DNA from: Actinotignum schaalii
Lineage (GTDB): Bacteria; Actinomycetota; Actinomycetes; Actinomycetales; Actinomycetaceae
Direction: 5' to 3'
Assembly: GCF_000724605.1 (NCBI RefSeq)
Contig: NZ_CP008802.1
Location: forward strand, 496,001 to 560,000
Length of the DNA: 64,000 nucleotides
Of this stretch, positions 51,836 through 61,749 are shown one piece after another. A program made the position numbers and the translations under genes. Positions within the stretch are counted from its first letter, which is position 1; each line of letters begins with the position of its first letter. Below the pieces are notes generated by a model. The model was given only the letters and a program-made list of their open reading frames with translations. It was not told the origin of the DNA and ran no database searches.

Positions 51836-53035
51836 TTAGATAGCGCGGAGAAGTTCTTCAACCCGATCTGTTTTCTCCCAGGTGAATTCGGGAAGTTCCC
51901 GCCCGAAGTGCCCGTAGGAAGCCGTCTTCGCGAAAATGGGGCGCTTGAGTTCTAGGGCGTCAATAATAGCCGCGGGGCGGAAATCGAAGACTTTCTGAAC
52001 CGCGTTTTCGATGCGGCCCAGTTCTTCTGTTTCGGTGCCGAAGGTATCTAGGCGCACGGATACCGGGTGGGCGCGCCCGATCGCGTAGGCGAGCTGGAGT
52101 TCGCACCGGGAAGCGAGCCCGGCGGCGACCACATTCTTGGCCGCCCAGCGCGCCGCGTAGGCCGCGCTGCGATCCACCTTGGAGGCGTCTTTTCCGGAGA
52201 AAGCCCCACCGCCGTGCCGGGCCATCCCGCCGTAGGTGTCCACGATGATCTTGCGGCCGGTCACTCCGGCATCGCCCATCGGTCCTCCCACCACGAAACG
52301 CCCCGAGGGGTTAACGAGAAGCGAGAATTTATCAGTATCAATATCGATATTTTCTTCTTCGAGGACGGGCGTGACCACGTGGTCGCGCAAGGTTTCCGTC
52401 AGCCAGTCGCGTTGCACGTTTTCATCGTGCTGGCTGGAGATGACCACGGTATTGAGCGCCACGGGCCGCGCACCTTCGTAGTCAATGGTAACCTGCGTTT
52501 TACCGTCCGGGCGCAGCCCGGGAACCACGCCTTCGCGCCGAACGAGTGCCAGGCGTTCAGCAAAACGATGGGCGAGCAGAATGGGCGCGGGCATAAGCGT
52601 TTTGGTTTCATTGCAGGCGTACCCGAACATGAGGCCCTGGTCCCCGGCGCCCTGCAGGTCGAAATGATCGTATTCGGCTTCCTGGCTTTCCCGCCGTTCC
52701 AGGGAAGTATTCACGCCGGCCGCAATATCCGGGCTTTGCTCATCGATGGAAATCGTCACACCGCAAGAATTGCCGTCAAAGCCGACCTGCGAGGAGTTGT
52801 ACCCGATCCCGGTCACCACATTGCGGATAATATGAGCAATATCCGCGTAGGCATCCGTGGTCACTTCACCGGCCACGTGCACCAACCCCGTGGTCACCAT
52901 GGTTTCCACGGCGACGCGCGAATTCTCATCCGACGCGAGCAGTGCGTCAAGAATGGAATCGGAGATGAGGTCACACACCTTGTCGGGGTGTCCTTCCGTG
53001 ACCGATTCGGACGTGAACGGTTGCCGGTAATGCAT
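51836..53035 (-). CDS. metK: S-adenosylmethionine synthetase
   Basis: A 399-residue enzyme making SAM from methionine and ATP. The three-domain pattern is clear: [43 protein letters not shown], and [29 protein letters not shown] precedes the ATG at good spacing. No SAM riboswitch is recognisable in the short 74-base spacer from coaBC; a TAAGGCAAGCCTTA palindrome (53094-53107) is there instead. Confidence 0.97.
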   Translation of the reverse strand: MHYRQPFTSESVTEGHPDKVCDLISDSILDALLASDENSRVAVETMVTTGLVHVAGEVTTDAYADIAHIIRNVVTGIGYNSSQVGFDGNSCGVTISIDEQSPDIAAGVNTSLERRESQEAEYDHFDLQGAGDQGLMFGYACNETKTLMPAPILLAHRFAERLALVRREGVVPGLRPDGKTQVTIDYEGARPVALNTVVISSQHDENVQRDWLTETLRDHVVTPVLEEENIDIDTDKFSLLVNPSGRFVVGGPMGDAGVTGRKIIVDTYGGMARHGGGAFSGKDASKVDRSAAYAARWAAKNVVAAGLASRCELQLAYAIGRAHPVSVRLDTFGTETEELGRIENAVQKVFDFRPAAIIDALELKRPIFAKTASYGHFGRELPEFTWEKTDRVEELLRAI

Positions 53036-53109
53036 CGTATCCCCTCGCTATTTCAAACTATTTCGTCAGTAGTAGTCACCAGCGGCTGGCAGGTAAGGCA
53101 AGCCTTATT

Positions 53110-54393
53110 CTATACGCGCTCGGTGGTGAAATGATCGGCTATAAGGCCCGCAATGATAACAGCCATCTGGGCTTTGGTGCCCGCTCCGCTCGCGATGATC
53201 TCACCCGCTGGCGTGACCACGGTGATCTCAGTAGGTACCTCGCCGAATCCGGCTTTCTCCCCCACCCGATTGATGACAAGTAAATCAGCGCCTTTGCGCC
53301 GCGCTTTTTCGCGTCCGTAATCCAAGACGGTACCGCCCGCATCCCCGGTTTCCGCCGCGAAACCTACGATGAGCTGGCCGGCCCTGCGGCGCTTATGGGA
53401 AATATCAGCCAAAATATCGGGATTTTCCACCAGTTCGACGACGCGTGTGCCGCTGCCGTCTTTTTTCTGTTTGCTCACGGCGGTTTCAGCCGGGCGGAAA
53501 TCTGCCACCGCGGCACTCATGACCACGCCATCCGCATCCTTCACCCGCGCCAGAACCGCCTCGTGAAGATCGCGTGCCGAACTGACCGGAATAACCTCAG
53601 CTCCCGGAGCAAGGGCGGTAATATCGCGGCTCACGTGGGCCGCTAGCACGGTGACCTGCGCACCGCGCTCTAACAAGGCGCGCGCAATTTCCAAGCCGAA
53701 GCGCCCCGAGGAACGGTTGCCGATAAAACGGACCGGGTCGAGAGCCTCGTGAGTACCGCCCGCGGTAACAAGGATATGCCGCCCGCGCAGCGACGTACGT
53801 TCCGCACTATCCTGCGTGGCACGCGTTTCCGGGCTTTCACCGGTGAGGATTGCCCAGGCATGCGCAAAGATCTCTTCCGGTTCGGGCAGCCGGCCCGGCC
53901 CGGAATCCGCCCCGGTGAGTTGCCCGGTGGCAGGTGGAATAATATGCACCCCGCGTGCCCGGAGCACCGCAATATTTTCCTGAGTGGCCGGATGCTCCCA
54001 CATTTGGGTGTGCATCGCCGGTGCCATAACCACCGGGCATTGCGCCACCAGCAAGGTGTTGAGGAGGAGGTTATCCGCTATTCCTGCCCGAGCTTTCGCG
54101 ATGGTATTCGCAGTTGCCGGGGCAATCACAATGAGATCGGCTTCTTTTCCGAGCCGAACATGCGCAACTTCATGAGCGTGTTCGCTGGTGCGCACCAGAA
54201 CGGGATGGTGGGTGAGGGCTTCCCACGTGGTGGCCCCGACCATCTCCAGGGCGGCCGGGGTGGGAATAACATGCACATCCGCACCGGCTTTCACAAAAAG
54301 CCGGACGAGGTAGGCCGCTTTATAGGCGGCGATACCTCCGGTCACGCCGATAACGACGCGCGGCGCGTGCTCTACTTTTCGTCCAGCTGCCAT
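53110..54393 (-). CDS. coaBC: Bifunctional phosphopantothenoylcysteine synthetase/decarboxylase
   Basis: A 427-residue fusion that carries out two steps of coenzyme A synthesis. The N-terminal flavoprotein CoaC part (about 1-185) has [18 protein letters not shown], the His-containing [14 protein letters not shown], and [12 protein letters not shown] (actinobacteria commonly have His where others have Asn). The C-terminal CoaB part begins with [30 protein letters not shown] and carries SAAVADFRP and the mobile KQKKDG segment. It overlaps the rpoZ end by 22 bases, the usual gmk-rpoZ-coaBC-metK order. Confidence 0.96.
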   Translation of the reverse strand: MAAGRKVEHAPRVVIGVTGGIAAYKAAYLVRLFVKAGADVHVIPTPAALEMVGATTWEALTHHPVLVRTSEHAHEVAHVRLGKEADLIVIAPATANTIAKARAGIADNLLLNTLLVAQCPVVMAPAMHTQMWEHPATQENIAVLRARGVHIIPPATGQLTGADSGPGRLPEPEEIFAHAWAILTGESPETRATQDSAERTSLRGRHILVTAGGTHEALDPVRFIGNRSSGRFGLEIARALLERGAQVTVLAAHVSRDITALAPGAEVIPVSSARDLHEAVLARVKDADGVVMSAAVADFRPAETAVSKQKKDGSGTRVVELVENPDILADISHKRRRAGQLIVGFAAETGDAGGTVLDYGREKARRKGADLLVINRVGEKAGFGEVPTEITVVTPAGEIIASGAGTKAQMAVIIAGLIADHFTTERV

Positions 54394-54641
54394 TCGAGCT
54401 TGTCCTCGGCGATTTCACGCAGCGCGATGGACAGGGGCTTTTCTTCCGGTTCCGCCGAGACAAGCGCACCGTAATGCTCGATATTGCCGTCCCCGCGAGC
54501 CATTTCCTGCTTGTAGGAGTTGATCTGACGCGCCCGATCCGCTGAAAGCACGCACAGCGCGTACTTCGAGTCAATCTTTGCGAGAAGATCATCAATGGGC
54601 GGGTTGGTAATACCTTCGGGTTCCGGAACAGTTCCGAACAT
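54372..54641 (-). CDS. rpoZ: RNA polymerase omega subunit
   Basis: An 89-residue subunit that promotes assembly of the beta-prime subunit. It has the omega fold residues [28 protein letters not shown], then an actinobacterial spacer and [17 protein letters not shown]. Position between gmk and coaBC is the standard arrangement. About 65 bases separate it from gmk. Confidence 0.94.
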   Translation of the reverse strand: MFGTVPEPEGITNPPIDDLLAKIDSKYALCVLSADRARQINSYKQEMARGDGNIEHYGALVSAEPEEKPLSIALREIAEDKLEWQLDEK

Positions 54642-54707
54642 GTAGTTCCCTTCTGGATAAACGTGGTACCGCGTGCGGGTACCACCGTGAAGCTTCGGCC
54701 TTTTATT

Positions 54708-55277
54708 CTAACGCGTGGGGGCGATGAGGTCGAGGATTTCGCCGGTGGCACGTGCCACGGTGTCATTAACGACGACGGCGTCAAACTCCCCCTGCGCAGC
54801 TAATTCGCCACGAGCGGTTTCCAGGCGGCGTTCGATGGCCTCCTCGGTTTCGGTACCGCGCCCGCGCAGCCGCGCCTCAAGTTCTTGGAACGACGGCGGA
54901 GCTAGAAAAATCTGGAAGGCTTCGGGCAGCGACTGGCGAACCTGGCGCGCCCCTGCCAGATCAATTTCGAGAAGCGGAATCTTTCCCGCTGCGTATGCTT
55001 CCAGCACAGGTTGGCGCGGGGTTCCGTAACGATGCTTCCCGTGGACAACGGCCCATTCGAGCATCTCCCCGCTTTCCACGAGGTGATCGAAGTGTTCATC
55101 ATCCACGAAGAAGTAGGATTCCCCTTCGCGTTCCCCCGGGCGAGGCGCACGCGTGGTGGCAGAAATGGAGAGCCAGATGCGCGGCTCCCGCTCAAGGAGC
55201 TGCGCAACCACGGTTCCCTTCCCTACCCCGGAAGGGCCGGCAAGCACGCAAATACGGCGATGATCCTCAGGTGTCAT
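54708..55277 (-). CDS. gmk: Guanylate kinase
   Basis: A 189-residue kinase that phosphorylates GMP to GDP. P-loop GPSGVGKGT is at about 14-22, followed by the GMP-binding [26 protein letters not shown] and [24 protein letters not shown] and the lid [21 protein letters not shown] complete the family pattern. It is located after mihF, as in most actinobacteria. Confidence 0.96.
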   Translation of the reverse strand: MTPEDHRRICVLAGPSGVGKGTVVAQLLEREPRIWLSISATTRAPRPGEREGESYFFVDDEHFDHLVESGEMLEWAVVHGKHRYGTPRQPVLEAYAAGKIPLLEIDLAGARQVRQSLPEAFQIFLAPPSFQELEARLRGRGTETEEAIERRLETARGELAAQGEFDAVVVNDTVARATGEILDLIAPTR

Positions 55278-55376
55278 GACATTTATTCTGCCACAGCCCT
55301 ACGACACAATTTTCGCTCGCGATTTTCCGTACCGGCTGGCTGCCAGGAGTAGTTGAGTCCTGCCCCGGCTCAGCCT

Positions 55377-55685
55377 TTAACCGAAAAGCGCGATGAGGGC
55401 CGCGGTTTGATGGACACCCAGCCCGCGCACGCGCCGGGAGGGAGCGATCCCAATATCGGCCATGGCCCGCGCGGCCTTGGCTTCACCGATACCGGGAAGT
55501 GCCCGCAGCAGCACACTGGCGCGGGTGCGCGCAACGACCGGGTCGTCACGCTGAGCCAAAACCTCCGAAAGGTGCAGCTGTCCGGATTTCAGTTGCTGCA
55601 AAAGTTCCGCGCGGCGCCGCCGTGTTTCGGCGGCCTTATCCAAAGCGGCGAGACGCTGCTCCGGAGTAAGTGGTGGTACCTCCAC
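55377..55685 (-). CDS. mihF: Actinobacterial integration host factor mIHF
   Basis: A 102-residue nucleoid protein specific to actinobacteria. The N-terminal helix is rich in charged residues (RLAALDKAAETRRRRAELLQQLKSG), and the helix-two-turn-helix DNA-binding part reads ALPGIGEAKAARAMADIGI followed by RRVRGLGVHQTAAL. It bends DNA and is essential in mycobacteria. The start is GTG with AAAGGGGA at good distance. It is divergent from the S4 protein gene, with a 239-base AT-richer spacer holding both promoters. Confidence 0.95.
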   Translation of the reverse strand: MEVPPLTPEQRLAALDKAAETRRRRAELLQQLKSGQLHLSEVLAQRDDPVVARTRASVLLRALPGIGEAKAARAMADIGIAPSRRVRGLGVHQTAALIALFG

Positions 55686-55924
55686 AGTGTCCCCTTTCTA
55701 GCGCATCAGATATACCCTGGTGCTCATAACAATTCCGTCAACATCAGTCACGGCGACGCTGACGCTACGAAACTTCTTCGTCTTGTTAGTAGCGTAGAGC
55801 GAAATAGCGCTAAATAATATAAGAAGCCACGCCCTTGTTTTTTTATAAAACCATCGCGGCAGGTCAGCGCCGCGGCTTGTGACGAAGTTCGCGACCGGTA
55901 GTGGCTTCCGGGTAGGCTACAGCC

Positions 55925-56302
55925 ATGGAAACAACCCGGATTGACGTATGGCTATGGAGTGTGCGCCAGTGCAAAACTCGCTCGCTTGCCACCTCCGAAT
56001 GCAAAGCCGGCCACGTGCGCATCAACGATGAACCGGTCAAGCCCGCCGCGAAAGTCCGTGTCGGTGATGTGGTGCGCTACCGGGTGGAAGGCTTTGACCG
56101 GATCCTCAAAGTTACCGGAATTATTACCAAGCGAACGAGTGCCCCGGTGGCCCGGGAAAATTACGAGGATCTCACGCCGGTGCGGGAGAAAGTTTATCTG
56201 CCGGTGATGCGGCGCGATCCTGGCAGCGGCCGCCCCACGAAGAAAGAACGGCGCGAACTCGACCGCCTTTTCGGCCGCAATTCCAATTACGGCCGCCGGT
56301 AA
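55925..56302 (+). CDS. hslR: S4-domain RNA-binding protein, Hsp15-like
   Basis: A 125-residue protein with an S4 RNA-binding domain at the N-terminus (RIDVWLWSVRQCKTRSLATSECKAGHVRINDEPVKPAAKVRVGD) and a basic C-terminus. Hsp15 in E. coli binds free 50S subunits carrying nascent chains after heat shock and recycles them. The gene is one of only three plus-strand genes right of the dif site. No strong ribosome site precedes the ATG. Confidence 0.88.
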   Translation: METTRIDVWLWSVRQCKTRSLATSECKAGHVRINDEPVKPAAKVRVGDVVRYRVEGFDRILKVTGIITKRTSAPVARENYEDLTPVREKVYLPVMRRDPGSGRPTKKERRELDRLFGRNSNYGRR

Positions 56303-56411
56303 CCCCCGCGGATCCCGGGGATACACAACTATCGCGGCCTCTAGGACACCAGGGGCTGCAGGCTGTTTATTGGACATGAGGGCTGCGTAACGAAATCCCT
56401 TTCACGTGTAC

Positions 56412-56455
56412 AAAAATGGCGAGTTTCCGTGAAATCGTTCACGGAAACTCGCCAT
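56412..56455 (-). terminator. Terminator after nusB
   Basis: A perfect 18-bp stem (ATGGCGAGTTTCCGTGAA at 56416-56433 and its complement at 56438-56455) with a four-base loop ATCG. On the minus strand it is followed by TTTTTG, a strong intrinsic terminator for the aroC-aroK-efp-nusB unit. Confidence 0.9.
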
Positions 56456-56480
56456 GAGGTACTGGCTGCCGGAGAAGCTC

Positions 56481-57086
56481 TTATTCTTCTACGCCAACTT
56501 CGCCAGCTTCGGGAGTATCCAACTGGCCGGTGCGGATAGCGGCGATGAGGCCCGCCTCATCGGATTCCGAAGGCTCGCTTTCTTCGCCAGATTCCACCGC
56601 GCTAGCGGCGTCGTCGTTCTGAAGAATAGGTGTGCTGCCGCTTTCCTCACGTTCGCGGATATCGGCAGCCTTGTTGAGCACGCCCATCACGAAACCGACC
56701 GAGCGGTCCGTGGAGAATTCGCGCACCAGGTTGGTCCACTCCACGATAACTGCACCACGGAAGGTCCCCAGGTACATGAGTTCGGCAACCGCACCGCGCA
56801 AAGCGCTGCGATCCACCGCGTTCATGCGCTCAAGCGACCAATCCTCCGAGGATGCCTCAATGAGGGTATCCACCTGCGAGATTTGCTGCGCGTAAGCGGT
56901 CACGATCTGCGAGCCGAATTCCCCGATGGGAACCTGGGCGGTGGAGACACGCTGGCGTTCGGCAAGGAGCTCGAGAATACCCGCTTCCGAGGTGATGTTC
57001 TTTTCATCAGCTTCGAAAAGCACATCCAAGGCACGATGGCGCTGGGTGGAACGGCCCGTGGACCGGCGTTTCTTCTGTTTAGCCAT
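56481..57086 (-). CDS. nusB: Transcription antitermination factor NusB
   Basis: A 201-residue protein with a helical NusB domain (about 12-145; RHRALDVLFEADEKN, VDTLIEASSEDWSLERMNAVDRSALRGAVAEL, VIVEWTNLVREFSTDRSVGFVMGVLNKAA) and a longer acidic C-terminal tail of about 50 residues rich in Glu and Ser. It binds boxA RNA with S10 and supports rRNA antitermination. The ATG overlaps the efp stop (TAATG). Confidence 0.95.
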   Translation of the reverse strand: MAKQKKRRSTGRSTQRHRALDVLFEADEKNITSEAGILELLAERQRVSTAQVPIGEFGSQIVTAYAQQISQVDTLIEASSEDWSLERMNAVDRSALRGAVAELMYLGTFRGAVIVEWTNLVREFSTDRSVGFVMGVLNKAADIREREESGSTPILQNDDAASAVESGEESEPSESDEAGLIAAIRTGQLDTPEAGEVGVEE

Positions 57087-57649
57087 TAGTCGTTCGCCCG
57101 GGAAATGTATTCACCGGTGCGCGTATCAACCTTAATCTTGTCCCCAATATTGAGGAAGAGCGGCACCTGGAGTTCGTACCCGGTCTGCACCGTCGCAGGC
57201 TTGGTGCCCGCATTCGAGCGGTCGCCCTGGAGACCCGGTTCGGTTTCCGTCACTTCGAGAATCACCGAAGCCGGCAGTTCCACGAAGAGCACATTACCTT
57301 CGTGGAAAGCCACGATGGCCTTCTGGTTTTCGAGCAGGAAGTTGGCGAGATTACCCATGACTTCAGCGGTGACGGGAACCTGTTCGTAGGTATCCTCATC
57401 CATGAAGATGAAATCTGTGCCGTCATGGTAGAGGTACTGCATATCGCGGCGGTCCACGGTGGCGGTTTCGACCTTAATGCCCGCGTTGAGGGTGCGATCC
57501 ACAGTTTTGCCGGAGAGGACATTCTTCAGCTTGGTCCGCACGAAAGCGGGGCCCTTGCCCGGCTTGACGTGCTGGAACTCAACAACCTGCCACAGCTGGT
57601 TGTCGAATACCAGGACCATGCCATTCTTCAAATCATTGGTTGTTGCCAC
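57086..57649 (-). CDS. efp: Translation elongation factor P
   Basis: A 187-residue tRNA-mimicking factor that relieves ribosome stalling at polyproline. KOW-like first domain with the loop [14 protein letters not shown], whose tip carries Lys (PGKGP) as in unmodified or lysylated forms, then two OB domains ending in [18 protein letters not shown]. The start is GTG with AAAGGA at good distance. Proline-rich proteins such as the subtilase linker in this window would need it. Confidence 0.97.
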   Translation of the reverse strand: MATTNDLKNGMVLVFDNQLWQVVEFQHVKPGKGPAFVRTKLKNVLSGKTVDRTLNAGIKVETATVDRRDMQYLYHDGTDFIFMDEDTYEQVPVTAEVMGNLANFLLENQKAIVAFHEGNVLFVELPASVILEVTETEPGLQGDRSNAGTKPATVQTGYELQVPLFLNIGDKIKVDTRTGEYISRAND

Positions 57650-57696
57650 AAGGTATCCTTTCAGAAATAGTCCTCCCCAAGTTTACACGGGGAGTT

Positions 57697-58218
57697 TCAT
57701 CTTTGCGACGCACACGCCTCCAAAGCCGCGCGGATCCGGCGTACCACCCGATGCGGGGAGCCACCGTCGGAGGTCACCGTCACGCTGGCGATATCGCGGT
57801 AGAGCGGAGTGCGTTCCCGGTCCAGTTCACGCAGCCGTGCCGCCGGATTATCCTCGAGAAGCGGGCGGCGGGTGCGCGATCCGGTAATACGCCGCACCAA
57901 AATATCCATGCGTGCTTCGATAAGAACCACGGGATAGCTGCGCAGTGCCTGCCGGGTGGCCTCACTCAAAATAGCACCTCCCCCCAGGGAGAGCACGCCG
58001 TCAAAATCCGCGAGGGTCCGCGCGATAATATCGGCTTCCAGCTGCCGGAATCCCTCTTCCCCTACCGTCTGGAAAATCTCCGGGATGCTCTGCCCGGTTT
58101 CGCTGACGATAAGAGCGTCCGAATCGGCGAAAGGAAGATCTAAATCCTTGGCCAGCAGTTTTCCCACGGTCGATTTACCCACCCCGGGCATCCCGACCAG
58201 CACTGCCCGCACGCTCAT
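57697..58218 (-). CDS. aroK: Shikimate kinase
   Basis: A 173-residue P-loop kinase that phosphorylates shikimate. Walker A GMPGVGKSTVG is at about 9-19, shikimate-binding DSDALIVSETGQSIPEIF follows, GGGAIL is in the centre, and the lid Arg lies in RRPLL. The start overlaps the aroC stop (ATGA). The usual next gene, aroB, is not here; efp follows directly. Confidence 0.95.
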   Translation of the reverse strand: MSVRAVLVGMPGVGKSTVGKLLAKDLDLPFADSDALIVSETGQSIPEIFQTVGEEGFRQLEADIIARTLADFDGVLSLGGGAILSEATRQALRSYPVVLIEARMDILVRRITGSRTRRPLLEDNPAARLRELDRERTPLYRDIASVTVTSDGGSPHRVVRRIRAALEACASQR

Positions 58219-59426
58219 CGGCGTTCCTCCGGGATGCGGTTCAGGTAGGCCCGCACCGCCGCTTGGGTATCACCGAGGGTATCCCCGCCGAATTTATCCT
58301 GGAGTGCTTCCGCGAGCACCAAGGCCATCATCGCCTCGCAGATGACCGCTCCGGGAACCACGGCGGTGGCATCGCTGCGCTGGTGGAGCGCGGTGGTGGC
58401 TTCTCCGGTTTCGGTATCGATAGTACGCAGGGCCCGCGGGACGGTAGAAATCGGTTTGAAAGCGACCCGTACCCGGATCGTTTCCCCGTTGGACATGCCG
58501 CCTTCGATGCCACCCGCCCGGTTGGTCAGGCGGTGCACGCCATCTTCCGTGCGGACAATCTCATCATGGGCCTGGCTGCCGGGCCTGCCGGCGGTGGCGA
58601 ATCCGTCCCCAATTTCCACGCCTTTAACGGCTTGGATCGACATCATGGCGCGGGCCAGTTCCGCGTCGAGACGCCCGTAGGGGGTTGCGTAACTGCCCAA
58701 GCCTTGCGGCACGCCGTAGGCAAGAACTTCGACGACGCCGCCCAGGGTATCCCCCGCGCTTTTCGCCCGATCAACTTCATCCATCATGGCCTGCGCCGTG
58801 GCCTCATCCAGGCAGCGCACCGGCGAAGCATCGAGAGCAGCCGCATCGCCCGGCCCCGGAACGGTATCCGAAGTGTCACTCACGGAGCCGATGGCCACCA
58901 CGCGGGAAAGAATGGTGATTCCCGCGCTTTGGCTCGCGTACTCGCGGGCGATGGCGCCCAGAGCCACCCGAGCCGCGGTTTCCCGGGCCGAGGCGCGTTC
59001 AAGGACATTCCGGGCATCACTGTGATCGTATTTATTCATGCCGGTGAGATCGGCATGCCCGGGCCGGGGCGCGGTGAGGCGCTTATTACGGGCAAGTTCT
59101 TGGCTATCTCCCCGCCCGGCATTACGCAGCAGGGCTTCGGGTGGGACCGGGTCCACGGACATGACCGCTTCCCATTTGGGCCATTCGGAATTCTCAATAA
59201 CGAGGGCAATGGGTGAACCGAGGGTGGCGCCGTGCCGCAATCCAGTAAGAACGTGCAGCTTATCCTGTTCGAATTTCTGGCGGGCGCCGCGACCGTAGCC
59301 GAGCCGGCGGCGTGCCAATTGATCCCGAATAGTATCCGAACTCAGGCTCAGGCCCGCCGGGATCCCCTCGATGAGTGCCACGAGGGCTGCTCCGTGGGAT
59401 TCCCCCGCTGTTGACCACCGAATCAT
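58215..59426 (-). CDS. aroC: Chorismate synthase
   Basis: A 403-residue FMN-dependent enzyme that makes chorismate from EPSP. Typical pattern: RWSTAGESHGAALVALIEGIPAG at the N-terminus, RRLGYGRGARQKFEQDK, RPGHADLTGMNKYDHSDARNVLERASARETAARVALG, and GGIEGGMSNGE. The ATG at 59426 follows GGAAGGA and starts in the usual place; the frame runs on to 59480. Reduced FMN is needed, linking it loosely to the flavin uptake system in the window. Confidence 0.97.
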   Translation of the reverse strand: MIRWSTAGESHGAALVALIEGIPAGLSLSSDTIRDQLARRRLGYGRGARQKFEQDKLHVLTGLRHGATLGSPIALVIENSEWPKWEAVMSVDPVPPEALLRNAGRGDSQELARNKRLTAPRPGHADLTGMNKYDHSDARNVLERASARETAARVALGAIAREYASQSAGITILSRVVAIGSVSDTSDTVPGPGDAAALDASPVRCLDEATAQAMMDEVDRAKSAGDTLGGVVEVLAYGVPQGLGSYATPYGRLDAELARAMMSIQAVKGVEIGDGFATAGRPGSQAHDEIVRTEDGVHRLTNRAGGIEGGMSNGETIRVRVAFKPISTVPRALRTIDTETGEATTALHQRSDATAVVPGAVICEAMMALVLAEALQDKFGGDTLGDTQAAVRAYLNRIPEERR

Positions 59427-59555
59427 GCGCCGTCCTTCCCCGTTCCTATGTTCATAGGTCCCGCTACCCATTCTGGTCACTCGTGCTGCTGCCAGATGAG
59501 TACCGGTTCCGTTCCGCCCGCAGTAGCCCGGTGCTACCGGGATGCGGGCGCCTAC

Positions 59556-60188
59556 CTATCCTAGCCCGGCCAGCCAGGCGAGCGCGCCACCGCCCATGAG
59601 CCACGGCCCGAGCGGCACCGCATCAGCCAGGGTGAGCCGGGCGCTCAGCACCCGCACCGCGGCAAAGATACCCGCGCCCAGCACGCTGAGGAGTAGGGCG
59701 AGCCCGAGCTGCGGGCCCGTCCACCATCCCAGCACGATAAGCATTTTGACATCACCCCACCCGAGCTGGGCGAAGCGGTGCGCCACGTAGCCACCCAGGC
59801 CGGCCACGGCTCCGATAGCGAGATCCTCCCACTGCCCGCGCAGCGCTATCCCCGTGAGCGCGGCTCCCCCGGCCCCGGCCAGCAGCGGATCGGGAAGGAG
59901 CTGTACCCGCGCATCCACGACCGCGGCCAGCGCCAGGAATGCCCCGCACACGCCCTCACAAAGAAGCGCAAGCGCACCGGTGCCTAAAAGTGCTCCGGCC
60001 CCCAGGAACGCGCCAGCACCGCCAGCTGCACCCGTATCACTAACCGGGTTCCCGCTACTACTAAACGCCCCCACCGAGCGCGACCACCCCAGCCCCGCCC
60101 AGCACAGGCTCAGGCCCAGCAGGAGCACGACCGCTACCGGTGGGCTGAGGGCGCCGCGCAGGATGCGCTCGCGGGAAAAGAAGGTCAT
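59556..60188 (-). CDS. Prepilin peptidase, A24-type, without methylase domain
   Basis: A 210-residue polytopic membrane protein. The two aspartates of A24 peptidases are present in VVDARVQLLPDPLL and GWGDVKMLI (GxGD). The N-terminal cytosolic Cys-rich methylase part of full-length PilD is missing, as in many actinobacterial TadV/CpaA-like peptidases. It would cleave class III prepilins of Tad/Flp pili or ComG-like pseudopilins. In related actinobacteria a gene of this type sits between aroE and aroC; aroE is not seen here. Confidence 0.83.
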   Translation of the reverse strand: MTFFSRERILRGALSPPVAVVLLLGLSLCWAGLGWSRSVGAFSSSGNPVSDTGAAGGAGAFLGAGALLGTGALALLCEGVCGAFLALAAVVDARVQLLPDPLLAGAGGAALTGIALRGQWEDLAIGAVAGLGGYVAHRFAQLGWGDVKMLIVLGWWTGPQLGLALLLSVLGAGIFAAVRVLSARLTLADAVPLGPWLMGGGALAWLAGLG

Positions 60189-60342
60189 GCGCTCAGGTTA
60201 CGGATACCCCAGCGCCTCAACCAGCCCCAGCCTGCGCCCTGTGGATAGCACCGCCGTTTGGGCAACCTGGGGATAAGTACCGGCACCGCCGAATCGGCAC
60301 GTGCCAAAGCAGCTTGCGCCGTCGTACCTATACGCGGCTGCG

Positions 60343-61749
60343 CTAGTGGTCCTTTTTCTCTCCGTCCGGATGCGCGGCGTACCACTCGCGGAATTCGGCC
60401 TGGAAACGCATCTGTTCCTCGTAATCGGCCGTGAACTTCGTTTCCCCGGTTTCCAGATTGACGGTGGTGAAGTAGAGCCAATTGCCCTCGGCCGGATTGA
60501 CGGCCGCTTCAATGGCCTCCACCCCGGGGGCCCCGATAGCAGTGGGCGGCAGGCCCTTCACCCGGTAGGTGTTATAGGGATTATCCGCATCCAATTCGGC
60601 CCGGGTGGGTACCCCGCCGGATTTACCCACCCCGTAAAGCACGGTGGAATCCATCTGGAGCCGCCCGGCGACCTCCGGGGCATTATCCCCGAGCCGGTTC
60701 TCAATAACCCGGGCGACTTTCGGATAATCAGCCGGGTGCCCTTCGCGTTCCACGATAGAGGCCGTGGTGAGCACCGCCTGCCACCGGCTCCGCTCCGCAC
60801 CGCTGGCTTCCAGGCGCCCGACCTGGACCTCCACCATCTGCTGGAGTGCCTCGGTCACCGTGGTATTCGGGTCGAAATCATAGGTGGCGGGCGCCAGCCA
60901 GCCTTCCACATTCCCGCCGGCCTCCGCGGGTAGCCCGAGAGCTGCGGCGTCGTTCATCGCATCTTCGACCACGCCGACGTCAATATCCATGAGGTTACCG
61001 AGCCGGTCCCGCACCTGCCATTTCGTGAAGCCTTCGGGAATCGTCACCTTAATTGTGGCGGCATTGGCCGGGTCCAGTAGCGCGGATAGCGCGGCCGATG
61101 CGGACATCTGCTCGCGCAGAGTGTAGGCCCCGGCCTGGATACCCGTGGAGCGCGGGTCGCGGGAAAATACGTCAATAAATGCACCTTCGGTGGCAACAAT
61201 ATTTTTTTCGGCGAGCACCGCGGCGATCTGCCGCCCGGTGGCTCCTTCCGGAATCCGCACCACTACCTGGCCGGTTCCTTCTCCACTGTAATCGCGCACG
61301 GTATCGGAGCTGTGCAGCAAGCGCGGGAAGAAAATAACAGCCGCCGCGGTGAGCGCGGTGACAAGCAATACAGTAATAATTCCGGTGGTGATACGACGAC
61401 GCCTACGCAAGCGGGCCCGCTCATTGCGCCGCGCCGCGGCCCGGCGCCGCGCCTCCGCCGCATTGCGGCCTTCTGAATTTCGCCCCGATGAGCTGCGCCC
61501 GGCCGGTACCCGCCCGGAGCTTCCCCGCCCCTGCGCGCCGCGCCCGTGCGGATGACTTCCACGCGCCGTGCCCCGCTGGGAACCGCCCCGTAACTCGCTT
61601 CCTCGCGACGCCGCGCCGCGCAACTCGTTTCCTCGCGATGCCGCGCCCCGTTGCGAGCCGGCCCCGTGAGACCTCCCCCGCGCACCCGATTGGCGACGAC
61701 GCGGGGTATCGGCGTCGTCCGCACTCAAGCGGTCAAAAACGTCACTCAT
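60343..61749 (-). CDS. mltG: Endolytic murein transglycosylase MltG
   Basis: A 468-residue YceG-type enzyme. A long Arg/Gly/Ser-rich cytosolic N-terminus (about 1-118) precedes one membrane segment (about 121-141), then the LysM-like domain (VRIPEGATGRQIAAVL) and the catalytic domain with Glu334 in SIVEREG. It cuts nascent peptidoglycan strands and sets glycan length. The N-terminal tail is made of repeated GSQRG/SRGNELRG units. It overlaps ruvX by eight bases, the common alaS-ruvX-mltG order. Confidence 0.93.
   Translation of the reverse strand: MSDVFDRLSADDADTPRRRQSGARGRSHGAGSQRGAASRGNELRGAASRGSELRGGSQRGTARGSHPHGRGAQGRGSSGRVPAGRSSSGRNSEGRNAAEARRRAAARRNERARLRRRRRITTGIITVLLVTALTAAAVIFFPRLLHSSDTVRDYSGEGTGQVVVRIPEGATGRQIAAVLAEKNIVATEGAFIDVFSRDPRSTGIQAGAYTLREQMSASAALSALLDPANAATIKVTIPEGFTKWQVRDRLGNLMDIDVGVVEDAMNDAAALGLPAEAGGNVEGWLAPATYDFDPNTTVTEALQQMVEVQVGRLEASGAERSRWQAVLTTASIVEREGHPADYPKVARVIENRLGDNAPEVAGRLQMDSTVLYGVGKSGGVPTRAELDADNPYNTYRVKGLPPTAIGAPGVEAIEAAVNPAEGNWLYFTTVNLETGETKFTADYEEQMRFQAEFREWYAAHPDGEKKDH

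Noticed and set aside
52950-53109. SAM riboswitch before metK
   Set aside because: The spacer is only 74 bases and contains no SAM-I or SAM-II core; only a short palindrome is present.
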